IMG/VR virus record: IMGVR_UViG_3300050821_007696 | Span: 20,236-84,235 of that record | Source: a virus | Reading direction: 5' to 3' (one strand) | Length of the DNA: 64,000 nt | Shown: positions 1 to 6,892 of the stretch, piece after piece | Numbering within the stretch: position 1 is the first letter of the stretch | Layout: each line of letters starts with the position of its first letter | Notes under the pieces: model-generated | What the model was told of the DNA's origin: nothing | The model's database searches: none | Seen by the model: only the letters and a program-made list of their open reading frames with translations | Translations under genes and position numbers: made by a program

Positions 1-1
1 C

Positions 2-100
2 CGCGAGCGCGGGTACAAGGGCCAGTTCATCGTCCCGCTGCCCGAGCCGAGGGTAGTCAGCGCCGCCGACGCGTTCAGGGAAAGGCCCTACCGTGACTGA
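2..100 (+). CDS. C-terminal end of an unidentified protein (cut by window edge)
   Basis: An open frame enters from the left edge and stops at TGA (98-100). The 32 visible residues end in a Pro/Glu-rich stretch and RERPYRD. The next gene starts at GTG 93 inside it, the tight overlap typical of this operon. Too little remains to assign a family. Confidence 0.6.
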   Translation, partial: RERGYKGQFIVPLPEPRVVSAADAFRERPYRD

Positions 101-458
101 CCGCTTCGAGGACGACCGCGGCGTCATCCAGGACCTGCTGAACGACAGCGTCGACAGCATCACCTACATCTTCACCCGGCGCGGTGCCGTCCGCGGCAAC
201 CACACGCACAACGAGACCACCCAGTGGACCTACGTCATCCAGGGCAGGCTGCTGATGGCGTCCCGCGTCCCGGGCGGCGTGGTGCTCACCCGGGAACACG
301 GACCCGGCGAGCTGGTCACCGACAGACCCGGCGTCGCGCACGCCTGGGAGGCGCTGGAGGACACCGAGGTCCTGGTGTTCACCCAAGGGCCGCGGTCGGG
401 AGCGAATTACGAGGACGACGTGCAGCGGCTGCCGCCCGGGGAAAGGCTGATCGGATGA
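93..458 (+). CDS. Cupin-fold protein (RmlC/FdtA-like)
   Basis: This 121-residue protein has the metal/sugar-binding cupin pattern: RGAVRGNHTHNETTQW near residues 31-46 (G-x-H-x-H), a Y-V-I-Q-G-R strand, and a second half with PGVAHAWEAL. Small cupins of this type are nucleotide-sugar epimerases or isomerases, or binding proteins. The next genes are glycosyltransferase-like and an FkbM methyltransferase, so a role in making or modifying a sugar is likely. GTG start overlapping the upstream stop. The specific reaction cannot be told. Confidence 0.7.
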   Translation: MTDRFEDDRGVIQDLLNDSVDSITYIFTRRGAVRGNHTHNETTQWTYVIQGRLLMASRVPGGVVLTREHGPGELVTDRPGVAHAWEALEDTEVLVFTQGPRSGANYEDDVQRLPPGERLIG

Positions 459-1090
459 TGTCCACTTGGCAGGTCCTGATCACCTCGATCCCGCACCGGC
501 ACGAGAAGCTGCTGCGGCTCCTTGCCGAGTTCGACCGGCAGCTGCCCCGGACCGGGGTCGGCGTGCTGCTGTACCGTGACGACCTCGAACTCTGCTACGG
601 CGGCAAGACCCAGGCGCTGATTGAAGCGTCAACCGCTGATTACGTCTGCTGCGCCGACGATGACGACATGATCGCCCCGGACTACGTCGAGAAGATCGCT
701 ACCGCCCTGGAAGACTTGCCGCAGTACGTCGGCTTCCGGGTCAGGTGGACGCAGAACACCGTTCCGCAGAAGCCCGTCATCCACTCCCTCGCCTGCGGCG
801 GCTGGCAGGACACCTCCGGCCGTCTGGAACGGGACATTGCCCAGTTCAACCCGATCCGCCGTGACATCGCCCTGCTCGGCACCTGGGAAGGCGGCTGGGA
901 AGCCGAGCGCCGCTGGGGGAACCAGGTCCGGGCTACCGGGGTGCTGCGGTACGAGACCTTCATCGACGAGGAGCTGTACTACTACCAGGAATCCACCGGC
1001 GACTCCTTCAAGAGCGACCGCCGTCCCCTCGGGCACATGCCGGAACTGCCGGACTACCCGTGGCTCAGGCAGATAGGACCCTACGCGTGA
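455..1090 (+). CDS. GT-A type glycosyltransferase-like protein
   Basis: A 211-residue protein starting at ATGATG, which overlaps the upstream TGA. It opens with a beta-strand ITSIPHRHEKL typical of GT-A nucleotide-sugar enzymes and carries an acidic CCADDDDMI motif (DDDD at residues 68-71) in the place of the metal-binding DxD. It is shorter than a standard GT2, as expected for a minimal phage enzyme. Neighbours are cupin, FkbM methyltransferase and two more GT-like genes, suggesting virion glycosylation or host-surface modification. Donor and acceptor are unknown. Confidence 0.65.
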   Translation: MMSTWQVLITSIPHRHEKLLRLLAEFDRQLPRTGVGVLLYRDDLELCYGGKTQALIEASTADYVCCADDDDMIAPDYVEKIATALEDLPQYVGFRVRWTQNTVPQKPVIHSLACGGWQDTSGRLERDIAQFNPIRRDIALLGTWEGGWEAERRWGNQVRATGVLRYETFIDEELYYYQESTGDSFKSDRRPLGHMPELPDYPWLRQIGPYA

Positions 1091-1710
1091 TCATCCCCGG
1101 CGAACCGGGCCTAGCTGCTGCCTACACCGATGAGCAGCCTGTCCGCGATGCCTACTGGCATCCGGCACCCGGAGACACCGTCATCGACATCGGCGCGGCG
1201 GTCGGCAGCTACACGGTCCCTGCGCTGCTAGCCGGCGCTCGCGTGATCGCCGTCGACCCGGACCGGGGCGCTACGGCCAAGCTAGAGCGCGTGGCTGCTG
1301 CGAATGGCCTGACAGACTTCACGGTCCTCAATGCTGCTGTGTTCGACAGCCCGGGTTACCCGGCGGACATGCGCGCGGCTCTAGAGGCGTCAGAGTACCC
1401 GTACCTGATCCCGCGGCCGGATGTCCTGTGGGCCACACTAGACGAGATCGCTGAGGGCCTGGACAAGGTAGACCTGATCAAGATCGACGTAGAGGGTGCT
1501 GAACTAGGGGTCTTGCGCAGCGGCCCGCGGGTCCTGAACGCATTGCGCCCCCGGCTGTTGATCGAAGACCATACCGAGGTCTACCCGTACGTAGCCCAGA
1601 TAGACAGCCGTCGCCTGTGCACCGAGCTGCTCGTGGAAGCGGGCTACACCGTGACGGAAGTGCCCTGGGGACCGCCCCCGCGCACCTACCTGGTGTGTAG
1701 GCCGAACTGA
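1087..1710 (+). CDS. FkbM-family SAM-dependent methyltransferase
   Basis: A 207-residue class I methyltransferase. The SAM-binding motif I is VIDIGAAVGSYT (residues about 32-43), the following acidic strand is VIAVDPD, and the family hallmark DLIKIDVEGAELGVL lies near residue 130. FkbM enzymes O-methylate sugars or polyketides. The GTG at 1087 overlaps the previous stop (GTGA), preferred over an upstream GTG at 1060. Likely methylates the sugar handled by the neighbouring glycosyltransferases. Confidence 0.8.
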   Translation: MIIPGEPGLAAAYTDEQPVRDAYWHPAPGDTVIDIGAAVGSYTVPALLAGARVIAVDPDRGATAKLERVAAANGLTDFTVLNAAVFDSPGYPADMRAALEASEYPYLIPRPDVLWATLDEIAEGLDKVDLIKIDVEGAELGVLRSGPRVLNALRPRLLIEDHTEVYPYVAQIDSRRLCTELLVEAGYTVTEVPWGPPPRTYLVCRPN

Positions 1711-1719
1711 AGGAGAAGA

Positions 1720-2469
1720 GTGAGAGACCTGATGCTTGCCGTGCCCAGCCGCGGCCGTCCGCAGAACATCGCCCGGCTGATGTCCACGATGAAGGCGACG
1801 TGCGAGATGAAGACAGACCTAGCCGTCGGGCTAGACGAGGACGATCCGGCGCTGCCGGATTACCGCAGCGTAATGGAAACGAGCCAGCGCCCTGACATCG
1901 TCTCCTGGGAAATCCGGAACGACCTGCGTAAAGTCACCGCCTGGACGAACCACCTGGTTAGCTGGAAAACCTACGACTACCGGGCTTTCGGGCAGGTCGG
2001 CGACGACAACGTGTTCAGTACCCCCGGCTGGGATACGCAGATCATGGACGCGCTGGAGAAGACGCCGTTCGCGTTCGGCAACGACCAGTACCCCTCGCGG
2101 GCGCCCGGCACTCTGTCCTGCCACGTCTTCATGCGCGCCGAGGTCGTCAAGGCGCTCGGGTACTTCGGGCCGCCGTCGATCGCGCACATGTACGTGGACG
2201 TCGCCTGGTACGCCTGGGGCACCGCCTGCGGCATCACCTACCTGCACGACGTGCTGATCCCGCACCTGCACTACACCTCCGGCGGCGCCCCGCACGACGC
2301 CACCTACCAGAGTTCCTATTCCGGCACCGGCGAGGACCTGCGCGCCTGGCACGCCTACTGCCGCGACGGCAGCCTCAACGCCGATATCCGCAAGCTCGGC
2401 GGCACCGAGTTCAGCCCGCTCGCGCTCGCGCAGTTCAACAGCGACCTGTTCGTCCCGGAGGTCTGGTGA
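1720..2469 (+). CDS. Glycosyltransferase-like protein, GT-A fold
   Basis: A 249-residue protein with a GT-A start (MLAVPSRGRPQNIARLM), a V-G-L-D-E-D-D segment near residue 37 and FGQVGDDNVF near residue 88 as the probable metal-binding acidic motif. A late His-rich strand (IPHLHYTSGG) resembles the C-terminal metal ligand of such enzymes. GTG start after AGGAGAAG, nine bases after the FkbM gene. Proteins of this kind are common beside phage structural operons; substrate unknown. Confidence 0.6.
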   Translation: MRDLMLAVPSRGRPQNIARLMSTMKATCEMKTDLAVGLDEDDPALPDYRSVMETSQRPDIVSWEIRNDLRKVTAWTNHLVSWKTYDYRAFGQVGDDNVFSTPGWDTQIMDALEKTPFAFGNDQYPSRAPGTLSCHVFMRAEVVKALGYFGPPSIAHMYVDVAWYAWGTACGITYLHDVLIPHLHYTSGGAPHDATYQSSYSGTGEDLRAWHAYCRDGSLNADIRKLGGTEFSPLALAQFNSDLFVPEVW

Positions 2470-2744
2470 GCGGTCACGACCTGGTCCGCGAGATTATCGC
2501 CAAGCACGGCGCGGACCGTTATCCCACGGTAGAGCTTGCTGCGATGAAGGTCGCGGAAGAGCTAGGGGAACTGATGGCGGAGCTGCTGCGCGGGCTGTAC
2601 GTGCCGATGCCCAGCGACGGGACGCGCAAGGAGTACGCCGACGTCGGGCTTGCCCTGTACGGGCTGGGTAACATCCTCGGCCTTGACCTGGAGGCTGAGA
2701 TGCGCCGGGTCGTAGCGAACGAGACACGGAGGTTCGACCGGTGA
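2466..2744 (+). CDS. MazG-like nucleotide pyrophosphohydrolase
   Basis: A 92-residue all-alpha protein with the MazG/dUTPase-superfamily signature: KVAEELGELMAELL (residues 28-41) supplying the metal-binding EExxE, and a second helix KEYADVGLALYGL with E/D ligands. Phage MazG-like proteins hydrolyse (d)NTPs or alarmone-type nucleotides. Overlaps both neighbours by four bases, so it is co-translated with the glycosyltransferases. Confidence 0.7.
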   Translation: MSGHDLVREIIAKHGADRYPTVELAAMKVAEELGELMAELLRGLYVPMPSDGTRKEYADVGLALYGLGNILGLDLEAEMRRVVANETRRFDR

Positions 2745-3376
2745 GCAAGCCCCTGGTTTCGGTGATCACCCCGACCTGGGGCCAGCGGCACGAGAAGCTG
2801 GTCAACCGGTGCATCCCGTCGGTTCAGGCACAGGCGTACCCGAAGGTCGAGCACGTCATCGTGTCTGACGGCCCGGACTACAAGCTGTCGAGCCTGATGC
2901 TTGAGCTGATGTCCGGAAGCGCCTTCACTCACCGGACCGAGTTCTCCTCGCTGAAGGAGCACGACCCGGAGCCTCACTGGGGGCATCACGCCCGGCTGCG
3001 GGGCATCGAGATGTCCGCGGGCGAGTACATCGCCTACTGCGACGACGACGACGCGCTGCGCCCCGACCACGTGCGGCTGCTCGCCGGGGTGCTGAGCGAC
3101 GACCCGTCCGTCGGCTGGGCGTACTCGGTGATGGCCAGCCACAGCCGGTCCGGGGAGTGGTTCCACGTGGGGGCCGGGGCCGGCGCTCCCATGGGCGGGC
3201 AGATCGGCACCCCGATGATCATGCACCGGCGCAGCGTCCTGGAGCACGGCACCTGGGGGCCGGCGTCGGCGACGGAAGACTGGGAGCTGGTGCAGCGGTG
3301 GCTCGCCGCGGGCGTCACTTACGGGCGCGTGCACGAGGTGACAGTTGACGTCTGGCCTTCTTCGTACTGGAGTTAA
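2741..3376 (+). CDS. Family 2 glycosyltransferase
   Basis: A 211-residue GT2-like enzyme: VSVITPTWGQRHEKLVNRCIPSVQAQ at the N-terminus, HVIVSDGPD as the second strand, and YIAYCDDDDALRPDHVRLL (DDDD at residues 101-104) as the DxD. TEDWELVQRW near the C-terminus matches the catalytic-base ED motif of GT2. Starts at GTG overlapping MazG-like. Predicted cytosolic sugar transfer; acceptor may be a capsid or tail protein. Confidence 0.8.
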   Translation: MSKPLVSVITPTWGQRHEKLVNRCIPSVQAQAYPKVEHVIVSDGPDYKLSSLMLELMSGSAFTHRTEFSSLKEHDPEPHWGHHARLRGIEMSAGEYIAYCDDDDALRPDHVRLLAGVLSDDPSVGWAYSVMASHSRSGEWFHVGAGAGAPMGGQIGTPMIMHRRSVLEHGTWGPASATEDWELVQRWLAAGVTYGRVHEVTVDVWPSSYWS

Positions 3377-3395
3377 CGCGTGGTAGCGTGACGCC

Positions 3396-3560
3396 ATGAC
3401 TACTCCAGAGCCCCTTGACGAGCAGCCGGGCGGCGGCGTGGAGATCCGCGGCGGCAACAGCCCGGCCGACTGGAACCAGCCGCTGCCGTTCGTCGAGGAA
3501 GACCTGCGGCGCGAACAGGCACGCTGCGGCCCGGACTGCGACTGCGAAGAGGACGAGTGA
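3396..3560 (+). CDS. Small acidic Cys-containing protein
   Basis: A 54-residue protein ending CGPDCDCEEDE, otherwise Pro/Gly-rich and acidic. TAGCGT stands exactly six bases before the ATG, the leaderless promoter arrangement seen repeatedly in this window. Its stop overlaps the next GTG start. Function unknown. Confidence 0.6.
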   Translation: MTTPEPLDEQPGGGVEIRGGNSPADWNQPLPFVEEDLRREQARCGPDCDCEEDE

Positions 3561-4144
3561 CCGGAGTCCAGGCGCTCACTATCACCCCCGACCCTGACCT
3601 GCCGTTCCTGTCAGCTGCCGCGGTGATCCGCGACGTCCAGAAGACCGAGCACCAGTGGTTCAGCCAGGGTGACCCGGCGTCCCCGACCCTGCCCTGGATG
3701 CCGTTCCAGCCGGCTGACTTCCTGTCGATCCTCTTCGAGTGCATCCCCGAGCTGACGGGCCGGGGCTTCCTTGACGTCGGGTGCGGCCCCGGCACCAAGA
3801 TGCTCCTGGCCCGTCACTTTTACGGGCTGAACGCCTGCGGCATCGAGATCGTGCCGGCGATGGCGAAGGCGGCTGGGCAGTACGGCGACGTCTGGAACGA
3901 CGACGCTCTCCAGATGCCTCCCGGCGCCTACGCCTCGTGGGACCTGGTCTGGCTGTACCGGCCGTTCCGCGACCGGCTGCTGGAAGAGCAGCTCGAAGCT
4001 CGCATCATGGACGAGATGCAGCCCGGCGCGATCCTGGCCGGCGGAGGCTGGGAGCTGTGCCCGGCGGCGGTCGGCTGGCCGCCCGTGATGGATGACTGGG
4101 AACTGCGGCGCGGTGCCTGGATGAAGCCTACGATGCAGTCATGA
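3557..4144 (+). CDS. Class I SAM-dependent methyltransferase
   Basis: A 195-residue protein with motif I GFLDVGCGPGTKMLLA (about residues 70-85), acidic strand CGIEIVP, and a motif IV-like WDLVWLYRPF. The substrate cannot be inferred from these motifs. GTG start overlapping the preceding small gene. Probably the last of the glycan-modifying group. Confidence 0.75.
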   Translation: MTGVQALTITPDPDLPFLSAAAVIRDVQKTEHQWFSQGDPASPTLPWMPFQPADFLSILFECIPELTGRGFLDVGCGPGTKMLLARHFYGLNACGIEIVPAMAKAAGQYGDVWNDDALQMPPGAYASWDLVWLYRPFRDRLLEEQLEARIMDEMQPGAILAGGGWELCPAAVGWPPVMDDWELRRGAWMKPTMQS

Positions 4145-4392
4145 CTCCCCGTCGTTACGTTTCAGTGCCGCACGAGCTGTCCGTGCTGACCTGGCCGGAA
4201 GACTCCCCGGCTGACTTCGAGGCCATGATCGGCGCCGAGAACGTGAACGCCTTCCCCGGTGGTATCCAGGTCCGCAACGACGAAGGCGAGTGGTTCACCC
4301 TGCGGGACGGGTGGGCCGTCAGCCTCGACAGCAACGGTATCCGGTCGGTGGAAAGCCGCGCGGTTATAGGCCAGAAGTACCGTCCTGCCTGA
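4141..4392 (+). CDS. Hypothetical phage protein (PGDYI-like)
   Basis: An 83-residue protein of a type common in phages: an opening strand with a key Trp (VLTWPED), a middle FPGGIQVRNDEGEWFTLRDGWAV, and a closing VIGQKYRPA. Such proteins have no firm function. The start overlaps the previous stop, and TACGAT lies six bases before the ATG. Confidence 0.6.
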   Translation: MTPRRYVSVPHELSVLTWPEDSPADFEAMIGAENVNAFPGGIQVRNDEGEWFTLRDGWAVSLDSNGIRSVESRAVIGQKYRPA

Positions 4393-4412
4393 CCCAGGCT
4401 TATCCTGCCGGT

Positions 4413-4691
4413 ATGAGCCTGCTGGAGTTCGTCAAGCACTTCCGGGTCACCGGGGCCGGCTGGTACTGGATCGTCTGGTTCTTCGGCGGTTTCGGCGTCT
4501 ACGAAGGCTGGGGTCTAGCCTTCAATACCCAGGACACCCTGTCGTGGCAGTTCTGGGGCCTGGAGCAGATCAACTTCGCCGACCCTATGGACTTCGCCGA
4601 GTGGACCCCTGTTCACTGGGTTATAGCAACGATGATCTTCGGCCTGCTCTTCTGGCTGGCGTTTCACCTCGTCTTCGGCATCTGGCGGTAG
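4413..4691 (+). CDS. Small membrane protein, two predicted helices
   Basis: A 92-residue protein with two hydrophobic segments, WYWIVWFFGGFGVYEGWGL (about residues 15-33) and WVIATMIFGLLFWLAFHLVFGIW at the C-terminus, joined by an acidic Trp-rich loop. The ATG at 4413 is preceded by TATCCT exactly six bases upstream, indicating a leaderless transcript. A holin role is possible but the endolysin is 50 kb away; function open. Confidence 0.6.
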   Translation: MSLLEFVKHFRVTGAGWYWIVWFFGGFGVYEGWGLAFNTQDTLSWQFWGLEQINFADPMDFAEWTPVHWVIATMIFGLLFWLAFHLVFGIWR

Positions 4692-4699
4692 GAGCGTTC

Positions 4700-5002
4700 A
4701 TGGCGATGTTCGGGCAGCTGAGTCCCGGCGCGACCGTCCAGCTGATCACGCAGAAGCTCGCTGCGCTGCGGTCCGCGTTCGAGGACTGCGAGGACGTCTA
4801 CCAGTGGCTGTCGGCCTATTCCCTGTCTGATATGGAAGCTGCGCCGCTGAGCCTGTCCGCCGGCGACGGGCAGGATATCCTCAACGCCCTCGGCGACGCC
4901 CACGACCTGTGGATGACCGCCCAGGGCGAGGCCGGGTTCCCCACCGCATCCCTGCCCTACAACTTTTTCGCGTCCATGAGGATGATCACCGGCGCGCGCT
5001 AG
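4700..5002 (+). CDS. Hypothetical protein ahead of the structural operon
   Basis: A 100-residue, mostly helical, acidic protein beginning MAMFGQLSPGATVQLITQKLAALRSAFEDCEDVYQWL. No family recognised. RBS GTAGGAG upstream. Its TAG stop runs into the first copy of the 16-bp palindrome, so it closes a transcription unit. Confidence 0.6.
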   Translation: MAMFGQLSPGATVQLITQKLAALRSAFEDCEDVYQWLSAYSLSDMEAAPLSLSAGDGQDILNALGDAHDLWMTAQGEAGFPTASLPYNFFASMRMITGAR

Positions 5003-5016
5003 TGCCAGCTGGCACT
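5001..5016. repeat. 16-bp palindrome, copy 1
   Basis: Perfect dyad AGTGCCAGCTGGCACT. It begins on the AG of the TAG stop of the preceding gene and lies about 70 bases before the next start. See the finding on all seven copies; a regulator-binding site is the leading idea. Confidence 0.9.
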
Positions 5017-5089
5017 GGGAAGCGCTGGCCAGCTAGTCTGTAGCTGACGCCTGAGGCCGCACGCGGAGCCGGGCACGCCTACGAAAGGT

Positions 5090-5413
5090 GTGCCTGTGTT
5101 CGACCCCCCGCTGTTCAGTCGGCCTGACGAGTGGTACTGCCCCAACTGCGCAGTCACCGACGTCACCGCGCCCCTCCCTCCCGGCACGTCCCGGTACCAC
5201 CCGTGCGCCGGGCTGCACGGCCTCAACGCCCCATTGGTCCGGGTCGGCACCCGCGCCAAGGTCGAGGCTCATACCCGTGAGGACTACCTCAACGGCGACC
5301 AGCAGCAGCTCGGGGACGATGGCAAGGTCTACATGAACGTCGAAGTCACCCGCGACGAGGGCACCGACGTCACCGTGTTCGCGGGCCTCGCCCACGCAGA
5401 GATGAGGAGCTGA
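5090..5413 (+). CDS. Small protein with zinc-ribbon-like N-terminus
   Basis: A 107-residue protein with YCPNCAVTDVT and a later HPC, a likely zinc site, then a soluble beta-rich half (VYMNVEVTRDEGTDVTVFAGL). GTG start after GAAAGGTGT. First gene of the block between palindromes 1 and 2, so probably expressed with the structural genes. Exact role unknown. Confidence 0.6.
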   Translation: MPVFDPPLFSRPDEWYCPNCAVTDVTAPLPPGTSRYHPCAGLHGLNAPLVRVGTRAKVEAHTREDYLNGDQQQLGDDGKVYMNVEVTRDEGTDVTVFAGLAHAEMRS

Positions 5414-5416
5414 TTA

Positions 5417-5746
5417 ATGGGAACCATGGGGACTGCTGCTGTCTTCTGGACGGCGCATGTTACGTCGGGGAACGAGGACCAAGTAAGCCTTTACGACAAC
5501 ACGCGAGAAGTTCAGATAACAGCGCTAGTAGGCGATTGCTATGTTTCGCCGAATGCCCTTACGCACCCGCCGGCGCTAGATGCGATGTCAACCAGCGACC
5601 ACTGGGATGGAGCGATTGTTCTTGAGGGACAGACACGGGTTCTCAAGCTCCGGGACTGTGATGTTCCTGACAACGTCCTTTACGTAGGGCCTGTTACCCC
5701 GTCTTCGGGCGCATGCACCTTGAGCGTTATTGCGACGGTGAACTGA
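5417..5746 (+). CDS. Hypothetical virion-associated protein
   Basis: A 109-residue beta-rich protein; its position directly before structural-type proteins suggests a virion component. Codon use is less GC-biased than its neighbours (many T- and A-ending codons), which may mark recent acquisition. No family recognised. Confidence 0.55.
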   Translation: MGTMGTAAVFWTAHVTSGNEDQVSLYDNTREVQITALVGDCYVSPNALTHPPALDAMSTSDHWDGAIVLEGQTRVLKLRDCDVPDNVLYVGPVTPSSGACTLSVIATVN

Positions 5747-5747
5747 C

Positions 5748-6257
5748 ATGGGTTGGTCCGCGAGTGCGATTTTTCAGCAGGCGATGCTGAACCCGATGCT
5801 CGGCCGCCTCTGGACGACTGCTGCCCCGACCTCGTTCTCCAGCCTGTCGGCCGACACGATTAACTGCGCGCTCTACAACACTACGCCGACGCCGAATAAG
5901 GCTGACACTCTCGCCAATACGCTTTACCTTGCTGGCCAGTGGGTGACAGGCAACGAAATCACGGGTACGGGCTACACCGCTGGCGGCGCAACTCTAGGCA
6001 CCAAGACGTTCGCCATCGACACCGGTTCTAGCTCAATTTGCTTCACCACGGCTAACCCATCCTGGACAGGCGCGACCTTGTCTGGCGTGTTCGGCGACCT
6101 GGTCTACGACGCTACGACTACGAGCACTTATCTCAAGCAGGGGCTTTGTTACAACTACTTCGGCGGTTCCCAGTCGGTCACAGCCGGCACCTTCACCGTC
6201 CAGTGGGCCACGCCGGCCGGCGCCGCCGTCACCGCAGTCTTCAACGTCTCGGTGTAA
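5748..6257 (+). CDS. Structural protein, beta-rich
   Basis: A 169-residue Thr/Ser/Ala/Gly-rich protein with strands such as CALYNTTPTPNKADTLANTLY and LVYDATTTSTYL, the composition of phage head-decoration or tail-fibre proteins. Starts one base after the previous stop. Structural role inferred from composition and position only. Confidence 0.6.
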   Translation: MGWSASAIFQQAMLNPMLGRLWTTAAPTSFSSLSADTINCALYNTTPTPNKADTLANTLYLAGQWVTGNEITGTGYTAGGATLGTKTFAIDTGSSSICFTTANPSWTGATLSGVFGDLVYDATTTSTYLKQGLCYNYFGGSQSVTAGTFTVQWATPAGAAVTAVFNVSV

Positions 6258-6266
6258 GGGGAAGCC

Positions 6267-6848
6267 GTGTCCGGTTACACGCTGACCCAGGGGGAGCTGT
6301 TCTACTGCCTCCCGGCGGCCGTTACCAAGAACACCTACACCTCGCAGGCGCCGATCTCGGCGATCGCGTCCACTTCGGTGCCCCGGTGCATGATCCCGGC
6401 GCTGTACTTCAGCCTCATCGGCAAGTCCGCCCGCTTCACGGCCTGGGGAACCATTGCCAATACCTCAGCGGCTACGTTCATCTTCGCCGCAGGACTGGAC
6501 GCGGCAGCCGGGACGATCGGCGGGACAGGCGGCGGCACGCTGTTCACGTCAGCGTCCCTGACGCCGACCGCGTCGGTGACCGCCCAGTGGATGATGCAGG
6601 GCGACGTCACCTGCCAGGCAGTCGGCAACCTGGGCACTACCCTCCAGGTCAACGCTGAGATCAGGGTCAGCAACGTCGCCTCGGCCGGCGCCTGGAGCAC
6701 GAGCTTCCAGGACGAGATGCTGGCCACCACCCTGACCGGCCTGAACAACGAGATCCCGCTGTTCCTGGAGCTGTTCGGCACGTGGTCGGCCAGCGCGGCG
6801 GGCAACACCACCACGCTCCAGCAGTTCAAGGTCTACCTGGACAACTAA
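6267..6848 (+). CDS. Structural protein, beta-sandwich-like
   Basis: A 193-residue protein, low in charge, high in Ala/Thr/Ser/Gly, with alternating hydrophobic strands (MIPALYFSLIGKSARFTAWGT, LQVNAEIRVSNVASAGAWST, LQQFKVYLDN). GTG start preceded by AGGGGAAG. Resembles decoration or fibre-head domains; no catalytic motif. Confidence 0.6.
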   Translation: MSGYTLTQGELFYCLPAAVTKNTYTSQAPISAIASTSVPRCMIPALYFSLIGKSARFTAWGTIANTSAATFIFAAGLDAAAGTIGGTGGGTLFTSASLTPTASVTAQWMMQGDVTCQAVGNLGTTLQVNAEIRVSNVASAGAWSTSFQDEMLATTLTGLNNEIPLFLELFGTWSASAAGNTTTLQQFKVYLDN

Positions 6849-6892
6849 GCGGGGGGGCGCATCCCGGAGGCCGACGGCGGAGGCGGTGAGCA

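Noticed and set aside
224-454. N-terminal extension of the glycosyltransferase at 455
   Set aside because: The extension is an out-of-frame shadow of the cupin gene; ATG 455 overlaps the cupin stop in the usual style.
2466-2744. Toxin-antitoxin pair with MazG-like gene
   Set aside because: No toxin-like partner is adjacent; the neighbours are glycosyltransferases and the protein is an NTP pyrophosphohydrolase type, not MazE/MazF.
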